A stretch of DNA of 64,000 nt from Treponema sp. Its GTDB lineage: Bacteria; Spirochaetota; Spirochaetia; Treponematales; Treponemataceae. The position numbers and the translations under genes are program-made. Numbering within the stretch: position 1 is the first letter of the stretch; the number at the start of each line of letters is the position of its first letter. The notes under the pieces are model-generated. The model made no database searches. It was not told where the DNA came from and saw only the letters and a list, made by a program, of their open reading frames with translations. The stretch is from the NCBI GenBank assembly GCA_017469785.1, contig JAFUFU010000044.1:1-64000 (forward strand), in the 5' to 3' direction. Below, one piece after another: positions 50,093 through 58,498 of this stretch.

Positions 50093-51309
50093 TGGAGCTC
50101 CTCAAAAAATCACTGATTTGTGCCTTCGCCCTCGCTTCAGCCGGAATGCTCTCGGCTCTTGAAACAGGCGGGCTTGTCACGAACGACACTACATTCGCAA
50201 ACGAAGAAAAGGACGGCTCCCTAAAACTCAACCAGAAAAACGGGGCAAGCCTGTGGCTCCGCGCCCCGCTCTCAGAAGACGGTTCCAGCTATTTTTCTGC
50301 AGAAGGCTCATTCACTAGCGAATACATTGCCAGCGAAGAAGATTCTGACAAAAAGCTCAAGCTCACCCTTGACGCAACCCTGTTCAAGCTCGTGCTCCAA
50401 AAGCAGCTGGATTCTGCAGAAATCAATTTTTCCGCAGGCCGCTTCTACAATTCTGACCTGACAGGAATCATTTACACCCAGAACGGAGACGGCGCAAAAA
50501 TCGAGGCGGCTTTTCCCCGCTTTGAAATCACGGCTTTCGGCGCTTACACTGGTCTTCTCAACGCCAAAAACGTCACGATTATTGACTTCCCGGAATCAAG
50601 CGAACTTACCACGGACTTGACCGACAAAGAAAAGACACTTTATGTCACAGCCAAAAAATTCGTCGTCGGCTCGCTGACATTCACTCTTCCGAACATTTTC
50701 GCAAACCAGACCATCGCCATGGAAGGCTTGGGAGCATTCTCACTTGAATCAACAAAATACAACCGGGTGTATGGCACTCTCGCCCTCACAGGCCCGATTG
50801 TATCGCCCATGTTCTACAATCTTTCCTCAAGCATCGGGATGTTCAAATACGAGGACTCAGACTGGGAAAAATCAAATCTTACCACGGCGTCAATTTCAGT
50901 CTATCCTGATTTCAAATCAATGTCTCTTTCTCTGAACGGTCTTTACGCTTCAGGCTCACAGGGTAGCTTCAAGCCATTCCAGGGCTTTACCAGCGGAACT
51001 GCAGTCAGCTCCCTTCTAGAGCCTGAATACACGGCCCTGGCGAAAGCCGGTCTTTCAGCGTCAATCAAACCGGTTCAGAACGTCCTCCTTGCGGCAAGCG
51101 GCGATATCGTTTTTGACGCGGCGGCAGGCGATGAGGGTAACAAAATCGAGCAGGCAGGATTTGAATATTCAGTAAGCGTGAACATTCAGGCCCTGAGCGA
51201 TGTTTCGCTGGGAGCCGGGCTCACTCAGTACATCGGCAAAGAAGATTACGAAGGCACAATCGGCGCAAGCAAAACGCAGATTAAAATCAGCGCGGCTATC
51301 GCATTCTAG
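50092..51309 (+). CDS. Probable outer-membrane beta-barrel protein
   Basis: A 405-residue protein with a signal peptide (SLICAFALASAGMLSALETG). The mature chain alternates polar and hydrophobic residues in short strands (FEITAFGAYTGLLNAKNVTI, SLSLNGLYASGSQGSFKPFQ) and ends in Ile-Ala-Phe, a typical outer-membrane C-terminal signature. There is no helix except the signal. It fits an outer-membrane porin-like or Omp85-independent barrel of treponemal type. It is the second gene of an operon with a small secreted protein and a FecR-domain protein. Confidence 0.75.
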   Translation: MELLKKSLICAFALASAGMLSALETGGLVTNDTTFANEEKDGSLKLNQKNGASLWLRAPLSEDGSSYFSAEGSFTSEYIASEEDSDKKLKLTLDATLFKLVLQKQLDSAEINFSAGRFYNSDLTGIIYTQNGDGAKIEAAFPRFEITAFGAYTGLLNAKNVTIIDFPESSELTTDLTDKEKTLYVTAKKFVVGSLTFTLPNIFANQTIAMEGLGAFSLESTKYNRVYGTLALTGPIVSPMFYNLSSSIGMFKYEDSDWEKSNLTTASISVYPDFKSMSLSLNGLYASGSQGSFKPFQGFTSGTAVSSLLEPEYTALAKAGLSASIKPVQNVLLAASGDIVFDAAAGDEGNKIEQAGFEYSVSVNIQALSDVSLGAGLTQYIGKEDYEGTIGASKTQIKISAAIAF

Positions 51310-51328
51310 CATAATATAGGAGGGAAAA

Positions 51329-52150
51329 ATGAAAAAATTTATTCTTTCGATTATTTTTACGGCAATTGCATTCTCTTCATTTGCAATGCAGGCAACCGTC
51401 ATTTCCGCAAAAGGTAAGGCAGAAATGCAGAGCGGAGATTCCTGGGTAGCCCTCAAAACAGGCGACTCGCTGAATCAGGGTACGGTTATCCAGACCGGCT
51501 TCAAGTCAGAAGTCGTCCTAAAAATCAAAGAATCGACCGTAACTGTAGCTCCTCTCACAAGAATCACCTTGCAGACTCTTGCAGAGCGTGAAGGATTGTC
51601 CGGAGCAAAAGGAAAGGACGAAACGGCAATTTTCCTCGATACAGGCTCCCTTAAATCAAACGTCCAGAAGTCGGCTGACCGCCGTGTCGGATTCACAGTA
51701 CGCTCTCCGGTTGCAACAGCTTCGGTACGAGGTACAGGCTTTGGCTTCAAAACAAGATACCGCTCAGTCAAGCTTTCAACAACGAACGGAAAAGTCGCTT
51801 TCTGGCGTAACACCGCAAAAAGCGAAGAGGCCCTCAACAATGCAAGCAGCGGTCCTGTCGGCGAGGGCGGCGATGGCAACTCAGCTCAGGACATTTCTGA
51901 TTATGCAGCGGCAAATGCGATTGTCGTCTCGCAGGGCGAATCGGCATCAGCCAAACAGACTGGCGGCATGGTTTCTCCGGCACAGTCAGCCCGTTCAAAT
52001 TCCAGCGATATCGGAAACGGAACACGCTCAGCCTCAGACGCAGAGAAGCCAAGTACATTTGGCGTTGCTAAGGCTTCTTCACAGGGCGGAAGCAAAAACA
52101 CCGCGAAAATCGGCTCGCTTGTTGTATCAGTCGTCACCGATGATGACTAA
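51329..52150 (+). CDS. FecR-domain protein
   Basis: A 273-residue protein with a signal peptide (MKKFILSIIFTAIAFSSFAM) instead of the membrane helix of classic FecR. The FecR domain covers residues 20-165: ISAKGKAEMQSGDSWVALKT, GTVIQTGFKSEVVLKIKEST, then DTGSLKSNVQ and FTVRSPVATASVRGTGFGFK, whose T-P-V/A-x-V-R-G-T motif is diagnostic. The last 100 residues are Gly/Ser/Ala-rich and disordered. FecR-type domains beside CHASE2 cyclases are thought to act in envelope sensing. Ribosome site AGGAGGG. Terminator at 52167-52198. Confidence 0.88.
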   Translation: MKKFILSIIFTAIAFSSFAMQATVISAKGKAEMQSGDSWVALKTGDSLNQGTVIQTGFKSEVVLKIKESTVTVAPLTRITLQTLAEREGLSGAKGKDETAIFLDTGSLKSNVQKSADRRVGFTVRSPVATASVRGTGFGFKTRYRSVKLSTTNGKVAFWRNTAKSEEALNNASSGPVGEGGDGNSAQDISDYAAANAIVVSQGESASAKQTGGMVSPAQSARSNSSDIGNGTRSASDAEKPSTFGVAKASSQGGSKNTAKIGSLVVSVVTDDD

Positions 52151-52166
52151 GTAAATCAAGCCTATA

Positions 52167-52198
52167 AAGGTCGTTGCAAACAGCAACGACCTTTTTTG
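52167..52198 (+). terminator. Intrinsic terminator of the FecR operon
   Basis: AAGGTCGTTGC (52167-52177) / GCAACGACCTT (52183-52193), loop AAACA, then T-rich. Perfect 11-bp stem. Confidence 0.92.
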
Positions 52199-52243
52199 CA
52201 GGCTCACCTTTTGCAAATCCTTTTTTTTTGATAAACTGTACTC

Positions 52244-53023
52244 ATGCTTAAAAAATCACTTATTGTATTTACTTTAATTTCTTTTATTTTTCTTTCTGTC
52301 CTTTTGGGCTGCAAGAACGAAAAAAAATCCCAAACTGCTTCTTTTACCGTACAAAATCAGGCAGACGGTATTCCTCTGAAAATGCGCTCCCTGAGCGCCG
52401 AGACAAAGGACTATCTCGACGGCAAAAATATTCTCATAGTTCTGGGATACGGATACAATGACGATTCACAGATTGAAAGCATCACAAAAACTCTTGAAGA
52501 AAACTTCGGGGTCGAGTCAGAGGATAATCCAGCCCTTATTTCGCTCTTTATTTACCCCCGCGATTTTATCGTTGCCGGCAAAGAGCGAATCAGCTCACTA
52601 GCAGACCGCATCGAAGACAAAAACCTTGCGGGCATGATTATTCTTGGGGCTCCGGAAGGAATGCACATAGCCCTTTCCAAGATTCAGGACAAAAACGAGA
52701 ACGGCGTAATTCCCTACCCTGTTTTCACATTCTTCTCACAGGACGACGTGCTTGGAACAGAGTCAACGTCTGATTTTGTCCTCGACTATGCTCACAAAAC
52801 TAACACAATCGAAGGAGAAGTCACCGATTTTATCCCGGACTTTGATGTCAGTAAAATCCTCGTAAATTCTGTCTCGGCAATGATGGAGCTTCGAGAACCG
52901 ATAAAAGCAGACGCTTCGCTAAGCACATTCGTAAAAAATCTGCTGGAGCAAGACAGAACTCTTGTCCATTACGTTGACGGCGAAACAGGATTGCAATCAA
53001 TCAATCATTTCGTGTTTGAATAA
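52244..53023 (+). CDS. Lipoprotein of unknown function
   Basis: A 259-residue lipoprotein: Lys-rich start, hydrophobic core (LIVFTLISFIFLSVLLGC) and a lipobox LLGC. The mature protein has an alpha/beta pattern (DGKNILIVLGYGYNDDSQIE, DKNLAGMIILGAPEGMHIAL, PYPVFTFFSQDDVLG) reminiscent of periplasmic-binding or DUF3798-like Rossmann-type lipoproteins of spirochaetes. No ligand motif can be read. It lies 19 bases upstream of the metallophosphoesterase gene on the same strand. Function unknown. Confidence 0.7.
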   Translation: MLKKSLIVFTLISFIFLSVLLGCKNEKKSQTASFTVQNQADGIPLKMRSLSAETKDYLDGKNILIVLGYGYNDDSQIESITKTLEENFGVESEDNPALISLFIYPRDFIVAGKERISSLADRIEDKNLAGMIILGAPEGMHIALSKIQDKNENGVIPYPVFTFFSQDDVLGTESTSDFVLDYAHKTNTIEGEVTDFIPDFDVSKILVNSVSAMMELREPIKADASLSTFVKNLLEQDRTLVHYVDGETGLQSINHFVFE

Positions 53024-53042
53024 CAGGCGGGCAACAGGGCGC

Positions 53043-53759
53043 ATGATAGAACTTGTTCAACAAAAAAATCTTGCAATCGGCTCCGAAGAAGCTATAAGAT
53101 CGCTTCAAACGAAAGAATTGGCGAAAATGCTCGTCATTTCCGATTCCCATGGAAATCCCCATATCCTACAGTCAATTATCAGCTCATTCGGGGATTCCTG
53201 CGACGGAATCGCTTTCTGCGGAGACGGACTTTTGGATTTAGTTGAAACCCTTGAGCTGTCCTTTTTCGACGAAGACTTCGCCACCCATTTTCCCCCGGTT
53301 CTTTATTTTGTCCGCGGAAACGGAGACAATTCCACGGCGACGATTTTCACTGACAAAAGAATTCCAATCACTGTTCCCGAATTTCAGGAATTTACAGTCG
53401 CAAACAAGAAAATTTTTCTTACCCACGGTCACCGCTACAATGTTTATTACGGAATCAAGGATTTGCGCGCCGAGACAATCAGCAGGAACTGCGATATCGT
53501 ATGGTACGGGCACACTCACGTTCCAAATTCCCAAAGGAGCCACGTCACAAAAGGAAAGCAGGATAATTTTCTTGGCATACTGAATCCCGGAAGCTGCGCC
53601 CAGGCTCGTGGCGGAATGCCAAATACTTTTGCAATCGTTGATGTTCATGCCGATGAAGAAAAAAACGTCTGCCTCTACTACAGAATTTCCTGGGACAGAT
53701 ACGGCGAGCCAGTTTTCTCGATAATGCCGACTCCCTGCGGCGAAATCAAATTATTCTAA
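53043..53759 (+). CDS. YfcE/MJ0936-family metallophosphoesterase
   Basis: 238 residues from the ATG at 53043 (the frame extends upstream into the lipoprotein gene but without a ribosome site). All calcineurin-like motifs are present: ISDSHGN with Asp34 and His36, FCGDGLLD with Asp61, RGNGD with Asn93, THGHRY with His128-His130, and WYGHTHVP with His157 and His159. It is a cytoplasmic phosphodiesterase; YfcE hydrolyses artificial phosphodiesters, and its natural substrate is unknown. The first 30 residues before the motif are unusual for the family, so the true start may be the internal ATG preceding VISDSHG. Confidence 0.88.
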   Translation: MIELVQQKNLAIGSEEAIRSLQTKELAKMLVISDSHGNPHILQSIISSFGDSCDGIAFCGDGLLDLVETLELSFFDEDFATHFPPVLYFVRGNGDNSTATIFTDKRIPITVPEFQEFTVANKKIFLTHGHRYNVYYGIKDLRAETISRNCDIVWYGHTHVPNSQRSHVTKGKQDNFLGILNPGSCAQARGGMPNTFAIVDVHADEEKNVCLYYRISWDRYGEPVFSIMPTPCGEIKLF

Positions 53760-53808
53760 AAACAAAATCTCAAAATTTTCCAAGACTACTAATTTTTTCG
53801 CGCTTCCA

Positions 53809-54501
53809 TCAGTAGTTTTCAGAAAGAACAAAAGAAGTGCCATCATGTCCTGAATAAACCATCGTGTCATCTTCACAAAATTCCATGATTCTCAAAAGAC
53901 TTTGGCGGATTTTACGCTCATTTCCCCCTACAAGGTCAGTGCGCCCCCATGAATGATAAAAAACCGTATCGCCAGAAAGAAGAATGCGCTCCTCTTCGTT
54001 ATAAAGGCAACAGGAGCCTTCCGTGTGCCCCGGAGTGTGAAGAATCAGCCATTTGGCCAGTGAACTTTTTGCAGAGTTCGACATTGGAAAGGAAGAAAAT
54101 GTATCGGCAAGGGATTTGCCGTCTTCAAGAAAAACATCAGGCTCAGGCAGCTGCTCCACAAAAGGAAGGAATTCCTCAAACCCCATCTGGGACAGGGAGC
54201 GAGACTGCATAACGGAAGAATTTTTGCCGATAAAGGCTGAATCATCATTGTGAATCGCAATTGGAATTGAAGGATACGCTTTTTTTAGAGACTTTAAGCC
54301 TGCAGTATGGTCGAAATGCCCGTGAGTCAGAAGGACAGCCACGGGAACAAGTTTGTTGGAAGCAAGATAAGAGACAACAGAACCTTCATCGCGGGAAAAG
54401 GCACAGTCGCTGGCATCAATTACAATCACTTCCGACTCGGAAATGGGAACGATGTAAGTGTTGACAGAGAGCGGGCCTGTATGCAGCAGATGAAGGTTCA
54501 T
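53809..54501 (-). CDS. MBL-fold metallo-hydrolase (glyoxalase II-like)
   Basis: A 230-residue protein with the complete metallo-beta-lactamase signature: THGHFDHTAG (His60, His62, Asp64, His65), HTPGHTEGS (His159) and LSGDTVF (Asp178), ending with YSGHDG carrying the last His. Its length and layout match the YcbL/GloB-like hydrolases that act on thioesters such as lactoylglutathione. Cytoplasmic. The gene is first of a minus-strand run only loosely: the DbpA-like gene lies 9 bases upstream. Substrate unproven. Confidence 0.9.
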   Translation of the reverse strand: MNLHLLHTGPLSVNTYIVPISESEVIVIDASDCAFSRDEGSVVSYLASNKLVPVAVLLTHGHFDHTAGLKSLKKAYPSIPIAIHNDDSAFIGKNSSVMQSRSLSQMGFEEFLPFVEQLPEPDVFLEDGKSLADTFSSFPMSNSAKSSLAKWLILHTPGHTEGSCCLYNEEERILLSGDTVFYHSWGRTDLVGGNERKIRQSLLRIMEFCEDDTMVYSGHDGTSFVLSENY

Positions 54502-54510
54502 AAAATCAGC

Positions 54511-55338
54511 CTACAGAATGTCGCTTGAAGATGAAGAGCGCGGAGCGCGTGCTGCCAGAATCTCTTCGTCAGTCATCTGTGCCTGCTGAGCGGCAAAAGC
54601 GGCCTGCTGGGCAACAGTATCGCTGTTTGTAGCTGTATAACTGTCAACGATAGGAGCAGATTCGTTTGAGACATTCGGAACCGGCTCATTGTTCTCGTAG
54701 ATATCTGCATCAGCAGATTCATCGCCTTCCGGACGCTGCTTTGAATAGCTTACGCTCAAGGCGCGGCCACGGTACACATGACCATTCAAGGCAGAAATTG
54801 CTTTTTCTGCGTCCTCTTTGAAAAGCTGGACAAAAGAGTAATTTGCGAGAACACGGATATCACCGATTCGCTCTTTCTCGATGCCGGCAACGCTGATAAA
54901 CAGCCCGACCAAATCCCTAGGGAACACGCGGCGGTTTCGGCCGATGCTTACGAATACGACTTCTGAATTCTCTGCCGGAATCTGAACGCGGGTAAATCGC
55001 TCGCGGTTTTCGCGGCCTTCTGTTTCATTTTCATCTGACTGGTTTTCAGTTCGCTCGTAGCTCTTGTATCGCTCCTCACGATTTGCATGAAAATCTTCAC
55101 GCTCTTTGTAATTGTTAAAACGGAAGATTGCGCCACCGGCATTTCTCAAAAGATATGCGGCAACATAGGAGCGGAGAGTAAGAGGAACATTTTTCTTGAA
55201 AACTTTTTTGAGGGCTTCAAGCTCATCAGGATTTGCCTTTACTTTTGAAACAAGGTCTTTAAGATAGTTGGCTGCCTGATCAAGATCAATCTCTCTGTTC
55301 TGTCTGAAATTTCTTCTGAAATTGCGTCTGAATGCCAT
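54511..55338 (-). CDS. Stand-alone DbpA-type RNA-binding domain protein
   Basis: A 275-residue protein. The N-terminus is Arg/Asn-rich (MAFRRNFRRNFRQNREIDLD). A helical part follows (ANYLKDLVSKVKANPDELEA), then a Glu/Arg-rich linker. Residues 115-200 form an RRM-like fold of the DEAD-box helicase DbpA C-terminal type: FVSIGRNRRVFPRDLVGLFI, ERIGDIRVLANYSFVQLFKE and ALNGHVYRGRALSVSYSKQR. The tail is Gln/Ala/Ser-rich. No helicase domain is fused or adjacent, so it may act in trans with an RNA helicase or in ribosome assembly. Confidence 0.85.
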   Translation of the reverse strand: MAFRRNFRRNFRQNREIDLDQAANYLKDLVSKVKANPDELEALKKVFKKNVPLTLRSYVAAYLLRNAGGAIFRFNNYKEREDFHANREERYKSYERTENQSDENETEGRENRERFTRVQIPAENSEVVFVSIGRNRRVFPRDLVGLFISVAGIEKERIGDIRVLANYSFVQLFKEDAEKAISALNGHVYRGRALSVSYSKQRPEGDESADADIYENNEPVPNVSNESAPIVDSYTATNSDTVAQQAAFAAQQAQMTDEEILAARAPRSSSSSDIL

Positions 55339-55351
55339 AATAAAAATCTCC

Positions 55352-56272
55352 TTATTCGTGCAAACCTAGCACATACGCAGAGCCTTTTTTTTCAAATCCA
55401 CAACGGGCTAACAACGGCTCTAAATAATCTGGTAGCACAGAATCAACAATAATTAAACTCTGAATTCCCTGCTCTTTTAAATAGGAAACACCGCGTGAAA
55501 AAAGCTCTCTGGTAATTCCTAAGCCTCGGTAATTCTGATTCACAAAGACTGCGGTGAGAGCCACCGTATTCAGTGCGAAGGACTTGCAATCTGAAAATAA
55601 AAAACAGCCTGCAAATTCGTCCGAGAGCGTGCGACACATAATACCACCATAAGAAGGCTGGTCTATTGAATCAAACTTGCGAAGCCAAAAATGAGCAATC
55701 GCATTGGCAGCTTCTCCTTGAATTTCTGTTTTTATTTCTTCTGCAATTTTTTTCGCTTCCGTAATGACACAAACACTGTCCTTTTGGTGATTGTACGGTC
55801 GGAATTCAAAATCTTCCTGTGTCAGTTCATTATAATCCTCAAAATCCTGACTCAGTTTTTCCAGACCCCAAGATTCACGGAGCGAATTGTACCATTCCAC
55901 GACAACCGAACGCATTTTTGCTTTTTTGAAGCTTTGAAAGCGTTTTTCAATGTGCGGAAACTGCTTCAATACGTTTTTAAAATTCCGGAACACCCCCCTT
56001 CCATTTGCTAAAACCTGCAGCAATTCCCCTTGAATCTTCGGAATCCGCAGACCTTCCGCAAATTTTTCCATTATTTCAAATCCATCATCCGAAGTCCATG
56101 AGGGCAACGGATAAAGGCTTTCTTTTGCCTCAAGCTCGTCAATCTGCGAGGACAAGAGAGAATCAAGCGGAACCACAGAGCCTGAATCAGCATCGAGAGC
56201 AAAATCGCTGTTTTGATCTTCCATTGAGAAAATGATGCTCTCGATAAGTGATTCCGTTAATTCAAACTGCAT
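55352..56272 (-). CDS. GNAT-family acetyltransferase with N-terminal extension
   Basis: A 306-residue protein. Residues 1-180 form a helical, acidic domain with no match I recognise (LESIIFSMEDQNSDFALDAD, LQVLANGRGVFRNFKNVLKQ). The GNAT core is at about 190-306: the strand GCFLFSDCKSFALNTVALTA, the acetyl-CoA loop VNQNYRGLGITRELFSRGVS (R/N-x-x-G-x-G), and the last strand LLARCGFEKKGSAYVLGL. The substrate is unknown. It lies 13 bases upstream of the DbpA-like gene and 12 bases from clpP, so it may share a transcript with both. Confidence 0.82.
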   Translation of the reverse strand: MQFELTESLIESIIFSMEDQNSDFALDADSGSVVPLDSLLSSQIDELEAKESLYPLPSWTSDDGFEIMEKFAEGLRIPKIQGELLQVLANGRGVFRNFKNVLKQFPHIEKRFQSFKKAKMRSVVVEWYNSLRESWGLEKLSQDFEDYNELTQEDFEFRPYNHQKDSVCVITEAKKIAEEIKTEIQGEAANAIAHFWLRKFDSIDQPSYGGIMCRTLSDEFAGCFLFSDCKSFALNTVALTAVFVNQNYRGLGITRELFSRGVSYLKEQGIQSLIIVDSVLPDYLEPLLARCGFEKKGSAYVLGLHE

Positions 56273-56284
56273 ATTTTTGAGCGG

Positions 56285-56881
56285 CTAGTTTAAATCCGTG
56301 CGCTTTGAAACAATCTTGCTGACGAGACCGTAATCAAGAGCTTCTTCGGCGGTAAGCCAATGGTCACGGTCACAATCCTTTTCGACCTGCTCCACGCTCT
56401 TGCCTGTCTCTTCTGAAATGAGCTTTATCAACTTCTTTTTTGATTTTGCGATTTCTTCGGCCTGAATTTCAAGGTCTGTAGCCACACCGCGAGCCACGCC
56501 GCCAATCAAAGGCTGATGAATGAGATAGTGGCTGTTAGGAAGGGCAAAACGACGTTCTTTTGGCACAGAAAGCAAAATGATTGAGCCCATGCTGGCGATA
56601 AGGCCAGTGCCGATTGTGTAAACCGGAGCATTGATAAAGCGAATCATATCGTAGATGCCGAATCCTGAATCAATAGAACCGCCAGGTGAATCGATGTAAA
56701 TATAAATAGGCTTGTCGCTGTCAGCTTCAAGAAGAAGAAGCTGCTTAATAACCTTGGCCGTATTTTCTTCGTTAATCTCGCCGCTCAGAATAATCTGACG
56801 GGTTTTCAAAAATTTTTCTGAAAGAGAGTCGTCTTTTTGTTCTGACTTTTTTTCTTCGTCATTGTCGTTAAAAATTCTCAT
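56285..56881 (-). CDS. clpP: ATP-dependent Clp protease proteolytic subunit
   Basis: 198 residues from the ATG beginning MRIFNDNDEEKKSEQ; 13 upstream residues in the same frame look non-coding. Catalytic triad: Ser97 in GLIASMGSIIL, His122 in NSHYLIHQPLIGG, and Asp near 171 in DCDRDHWLTAEE. The N-terminal axial loop (1-25) is longer and more charged than usual, and the canonical GQAASMG is replaced by GLIASMG, so this may be a second ClpP paralogue. No ClpX or ClpA is in the window. It forms a tetradecameric barrel that degrades unfolded proteins. Confidence 0.92.
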   Translation of the reverse strand: MRIFNDNDEEKKSEQKDDSLSEKFLKTRQIILSGEINEENTAKVIKQLLLLEADSDKPIYIYIDSPGGSIDSGFGIYDMIRFINAPVYTIGTGLIASMGSIILLSVPKERRFALPNSHYLIHQPLIGGVARGVATDLEIQAEEIAKSKKKLIKLISEETGKSVEQVEKDCDRDHWLTAEEALDYGLVSKIVSKRTDLN

Positions 56882-56936
56882 ACTATAAATATAGCGAAAA
56901 AGTCGCAAAAGTACAATCAAAAAGAGCCTTTGTGAC

Positions 56937-57818
56937 TCACTTTAGGCTTTTTGCCTGATTCCAGAAATCCATCATGTCGCGGTGATGCTCACGATCCATA
57001 GGAATATGCTTTTCTTTGAGGCCGCTTTCAACCTTGTGGAAGCGGAATTCAAATTTCTTGATTGCGCGCTGCAAAGCGATATTTGAGTCAACACCAAGCC
57101 ATCGGCCATAATTGATAAGGGAAAAGAGCGCATCTCCGAATTCCTCCTCCAAATGGAGTTGGGCCTTGTCTAGTTCCGGGTTGGAGCTGGAAACGGTAAG
57201 CGGCTGCTCTCCCGCGTATTTTCGGTTCTGCTCCACATCAATGAGGGCATCGTGCATCTCGGCAAGCTCCTCGCAGAATTTCATGCGTACTTCCGAGAGA
57301 GAATTCCAGTCGAAGCCGGCTTTTGAGGCTTTTTTGAACATTTTATATGCCTTGAGAACCGGCGGGAAATTTTCCGGAATTGAATCGAGAATCGAGTCGG
57401 ATTTGCGCCCCTCAACATTTTCTTTGATTCGCTCCCACTGATTGAGAACCTTTTCTGGATTGCCTTCCACATCTTCCTTGACTTCGGATTTGCCATCGCT
57501 CTGTGCGAATACATGAGGATGCCGGCGAACCAGCTTATCCGCGATTCCATTAATCATTTCATCAACGGTGAACAGCCCCTTTTCCTCGAACATATAGGCA
57601 ATGAGGACCACATTCAGAAGCACGTCTCCCAATTCTTCTTTGACGTGGGCGGAATCTTCCTGAGTGATAGCATCAATTGCCTCGCAGGTCTCCTCAAAGA
57701 AAGTTGAGCGCAAAGAAAGGGGGGTCTGCTCTTTGTCCCAGGGGCAACCCGCTCGAACCTGCTTTACGATTTCAAAGAATTTTTCAAATGCATTGTTGCC
57801 ACCTTGTTTTTCTCTCAT
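56937..57818 (-). CDS. mazG: Nucleoside triphosphate pyrophosphohydrolase MazG
   Basis: A 293-residue protein of the usual two-domain MazG length. N-terminal motif VRAGCPWDKEQTPLSLRSTF, EETCEAIDAI and EELGDVLLNVVLIAYM contain the Mg2+ ligands (E-x2-E and E-x3-D). A second, partly degenerate MazG copy is at about 160-280 (KFCEELAEMHDALIDVEQNR, LEEEFGDALFSLINYGRWLG). It hydrolyses dNTPs and (p)ppGpp-related nucleotides and guards against mutagenic triphosphates. It is not next to a MazF toxin, so this is the housekeeping MazG, not a TA antitoxin. Neighbours clpP and pth are translation and quality-control genes. Confidence 0.95.
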   Translation of the reverse strand: MREKQGGNNAFEKFFEIVKQVRAGCPWDKEQTPLSLRSTFFEETCEAIDAITQEDSAHVKEELGDVLLNVVLIAYMFEEKGLFTVDEMINGIADKLVRRHPHVFAQSDGKSEVKEDVEGNPEKVLNQWERIKENVEGRKSDSILDSIPENFPPVLKAYKMFKKASKAGFDWNSLSEVRMKFCEELAEMHDALIDVEQNRKYAGEQPLTVSSSNPELDKAQLHLEEEFGDALFSLINYGRWLGVDSNIALQRAIKKFEFRFHKVESGLKEKHIPMDREHHRDMMDFWNQAKSLK

Positions 57819-57838
57819 AGCTAAATTCCGCCTCCCTT

Positions 57839-58495
57839 TTAATTCTCGATGATGCGTTTTTTGCTCCAGCCCTGCAAAATTCTGTTTGGATCCGTGGAAA
57901 GAAGCAATTTGCAGAACATTTCGTTTGTCGGAACAAATTCCTGTGAGAGGATAATCCGCTCGTCAGCAGTGAAATTTGAAAGAACGTAGTCGGCGATGTT
58001 CACGTTCGCAGGCTTTGAAATGCCGAAACGGAGCCGCCAAAAATCGGCAGTGCCGAGAACAGACTTTGTGGAGCGCAATCCGTTATGACCGCCCAAGCCG
58101 CCGCTCCATTTGAGACTGACGGTGCCGATGGGAAGTTCCAGCTCATCATGCACGACCAGGATTTCGTCATTGTTGATTTTGAAAAAGCGGGCGAGTTCGC
58201 CGATAGACTCGCCGCTGAGATTCATGTAAGTGAGGGGCTTTAAAAAGTAGATTTTATCAGGAGCTTCTTCTGGAACGCGTGGCACGCCACCGTCTTTTGT
58301 TGTGTAAACGCCAGTCTCACCCATCCATTCGGCAAGGGTGCGGGTCTCAACCACGGCATAATCGCCCTTGAATTTGTTCTGAAAGTAAAATTTATTGTAA
58401 AAAGGAAGCTGGGAAGCGAAGAGCCAGGCCACATTGTGCCGGGTGTTTTTGTATTCTTCGCCGTAATTTCCTAAAAAAGCCACAAGTCGAATCAT
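57839..58495 (-). CDS. pth: Peptidyl-tRNA hydrolase
   Basis: A 218-residue protein. Opening VAFLGNYGEEYKNTRHNVAW with Asn10 and catalytic His20; LKPLTYMNLSGESIGELARF with the second Asn; VVHDELELPIGTVSLKWSGG with the essential Asp; GGHNGLRSTKSVLGTADFWR with the tRNA-contacting Gly-His-Asn. It recycles peptidyl-tRNAs released from stalled ribosomes. It has about 25 extra residues after the first motif (DGGVPRVPEEAP) compared with the usual 190-residue enzyme. It is 20 bases upstream of mazG on the same strand. Confidence 0.95.
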   Translation of the reverse strand: MIRLVAFLGNYGEEYKNTRHNVAWLFASQLPFYNKFYFQNKFKGDYAVVETRTLAEWMGETGVYTTKDGGVPRVPEEAPDKIYFLKPLTYMNLSGESIGELARFFKINNDEILVVHDELELPIGTVSLKWSGGLGGHNGLRSTKSVLGTADFWRLRFGISKPANVNIADYVLSNFTADERIILSQEFVPTNEMFCKLLLSTDPNRILQGWSKKRIIEN

Positions 58496-58498
58496 TCT

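Noticed and set aside
57112..57441. A 109-codon frame opposite mazG
   Set aside because: Antisense shadow of a well-recognised enzyme gene.
56937..57818. MazG as a toxin-antitoxin partner
   Set aside because: There is no MazEF operon beside it; full-length two-domain MazG with clpP and pth around is the housekeeping type.
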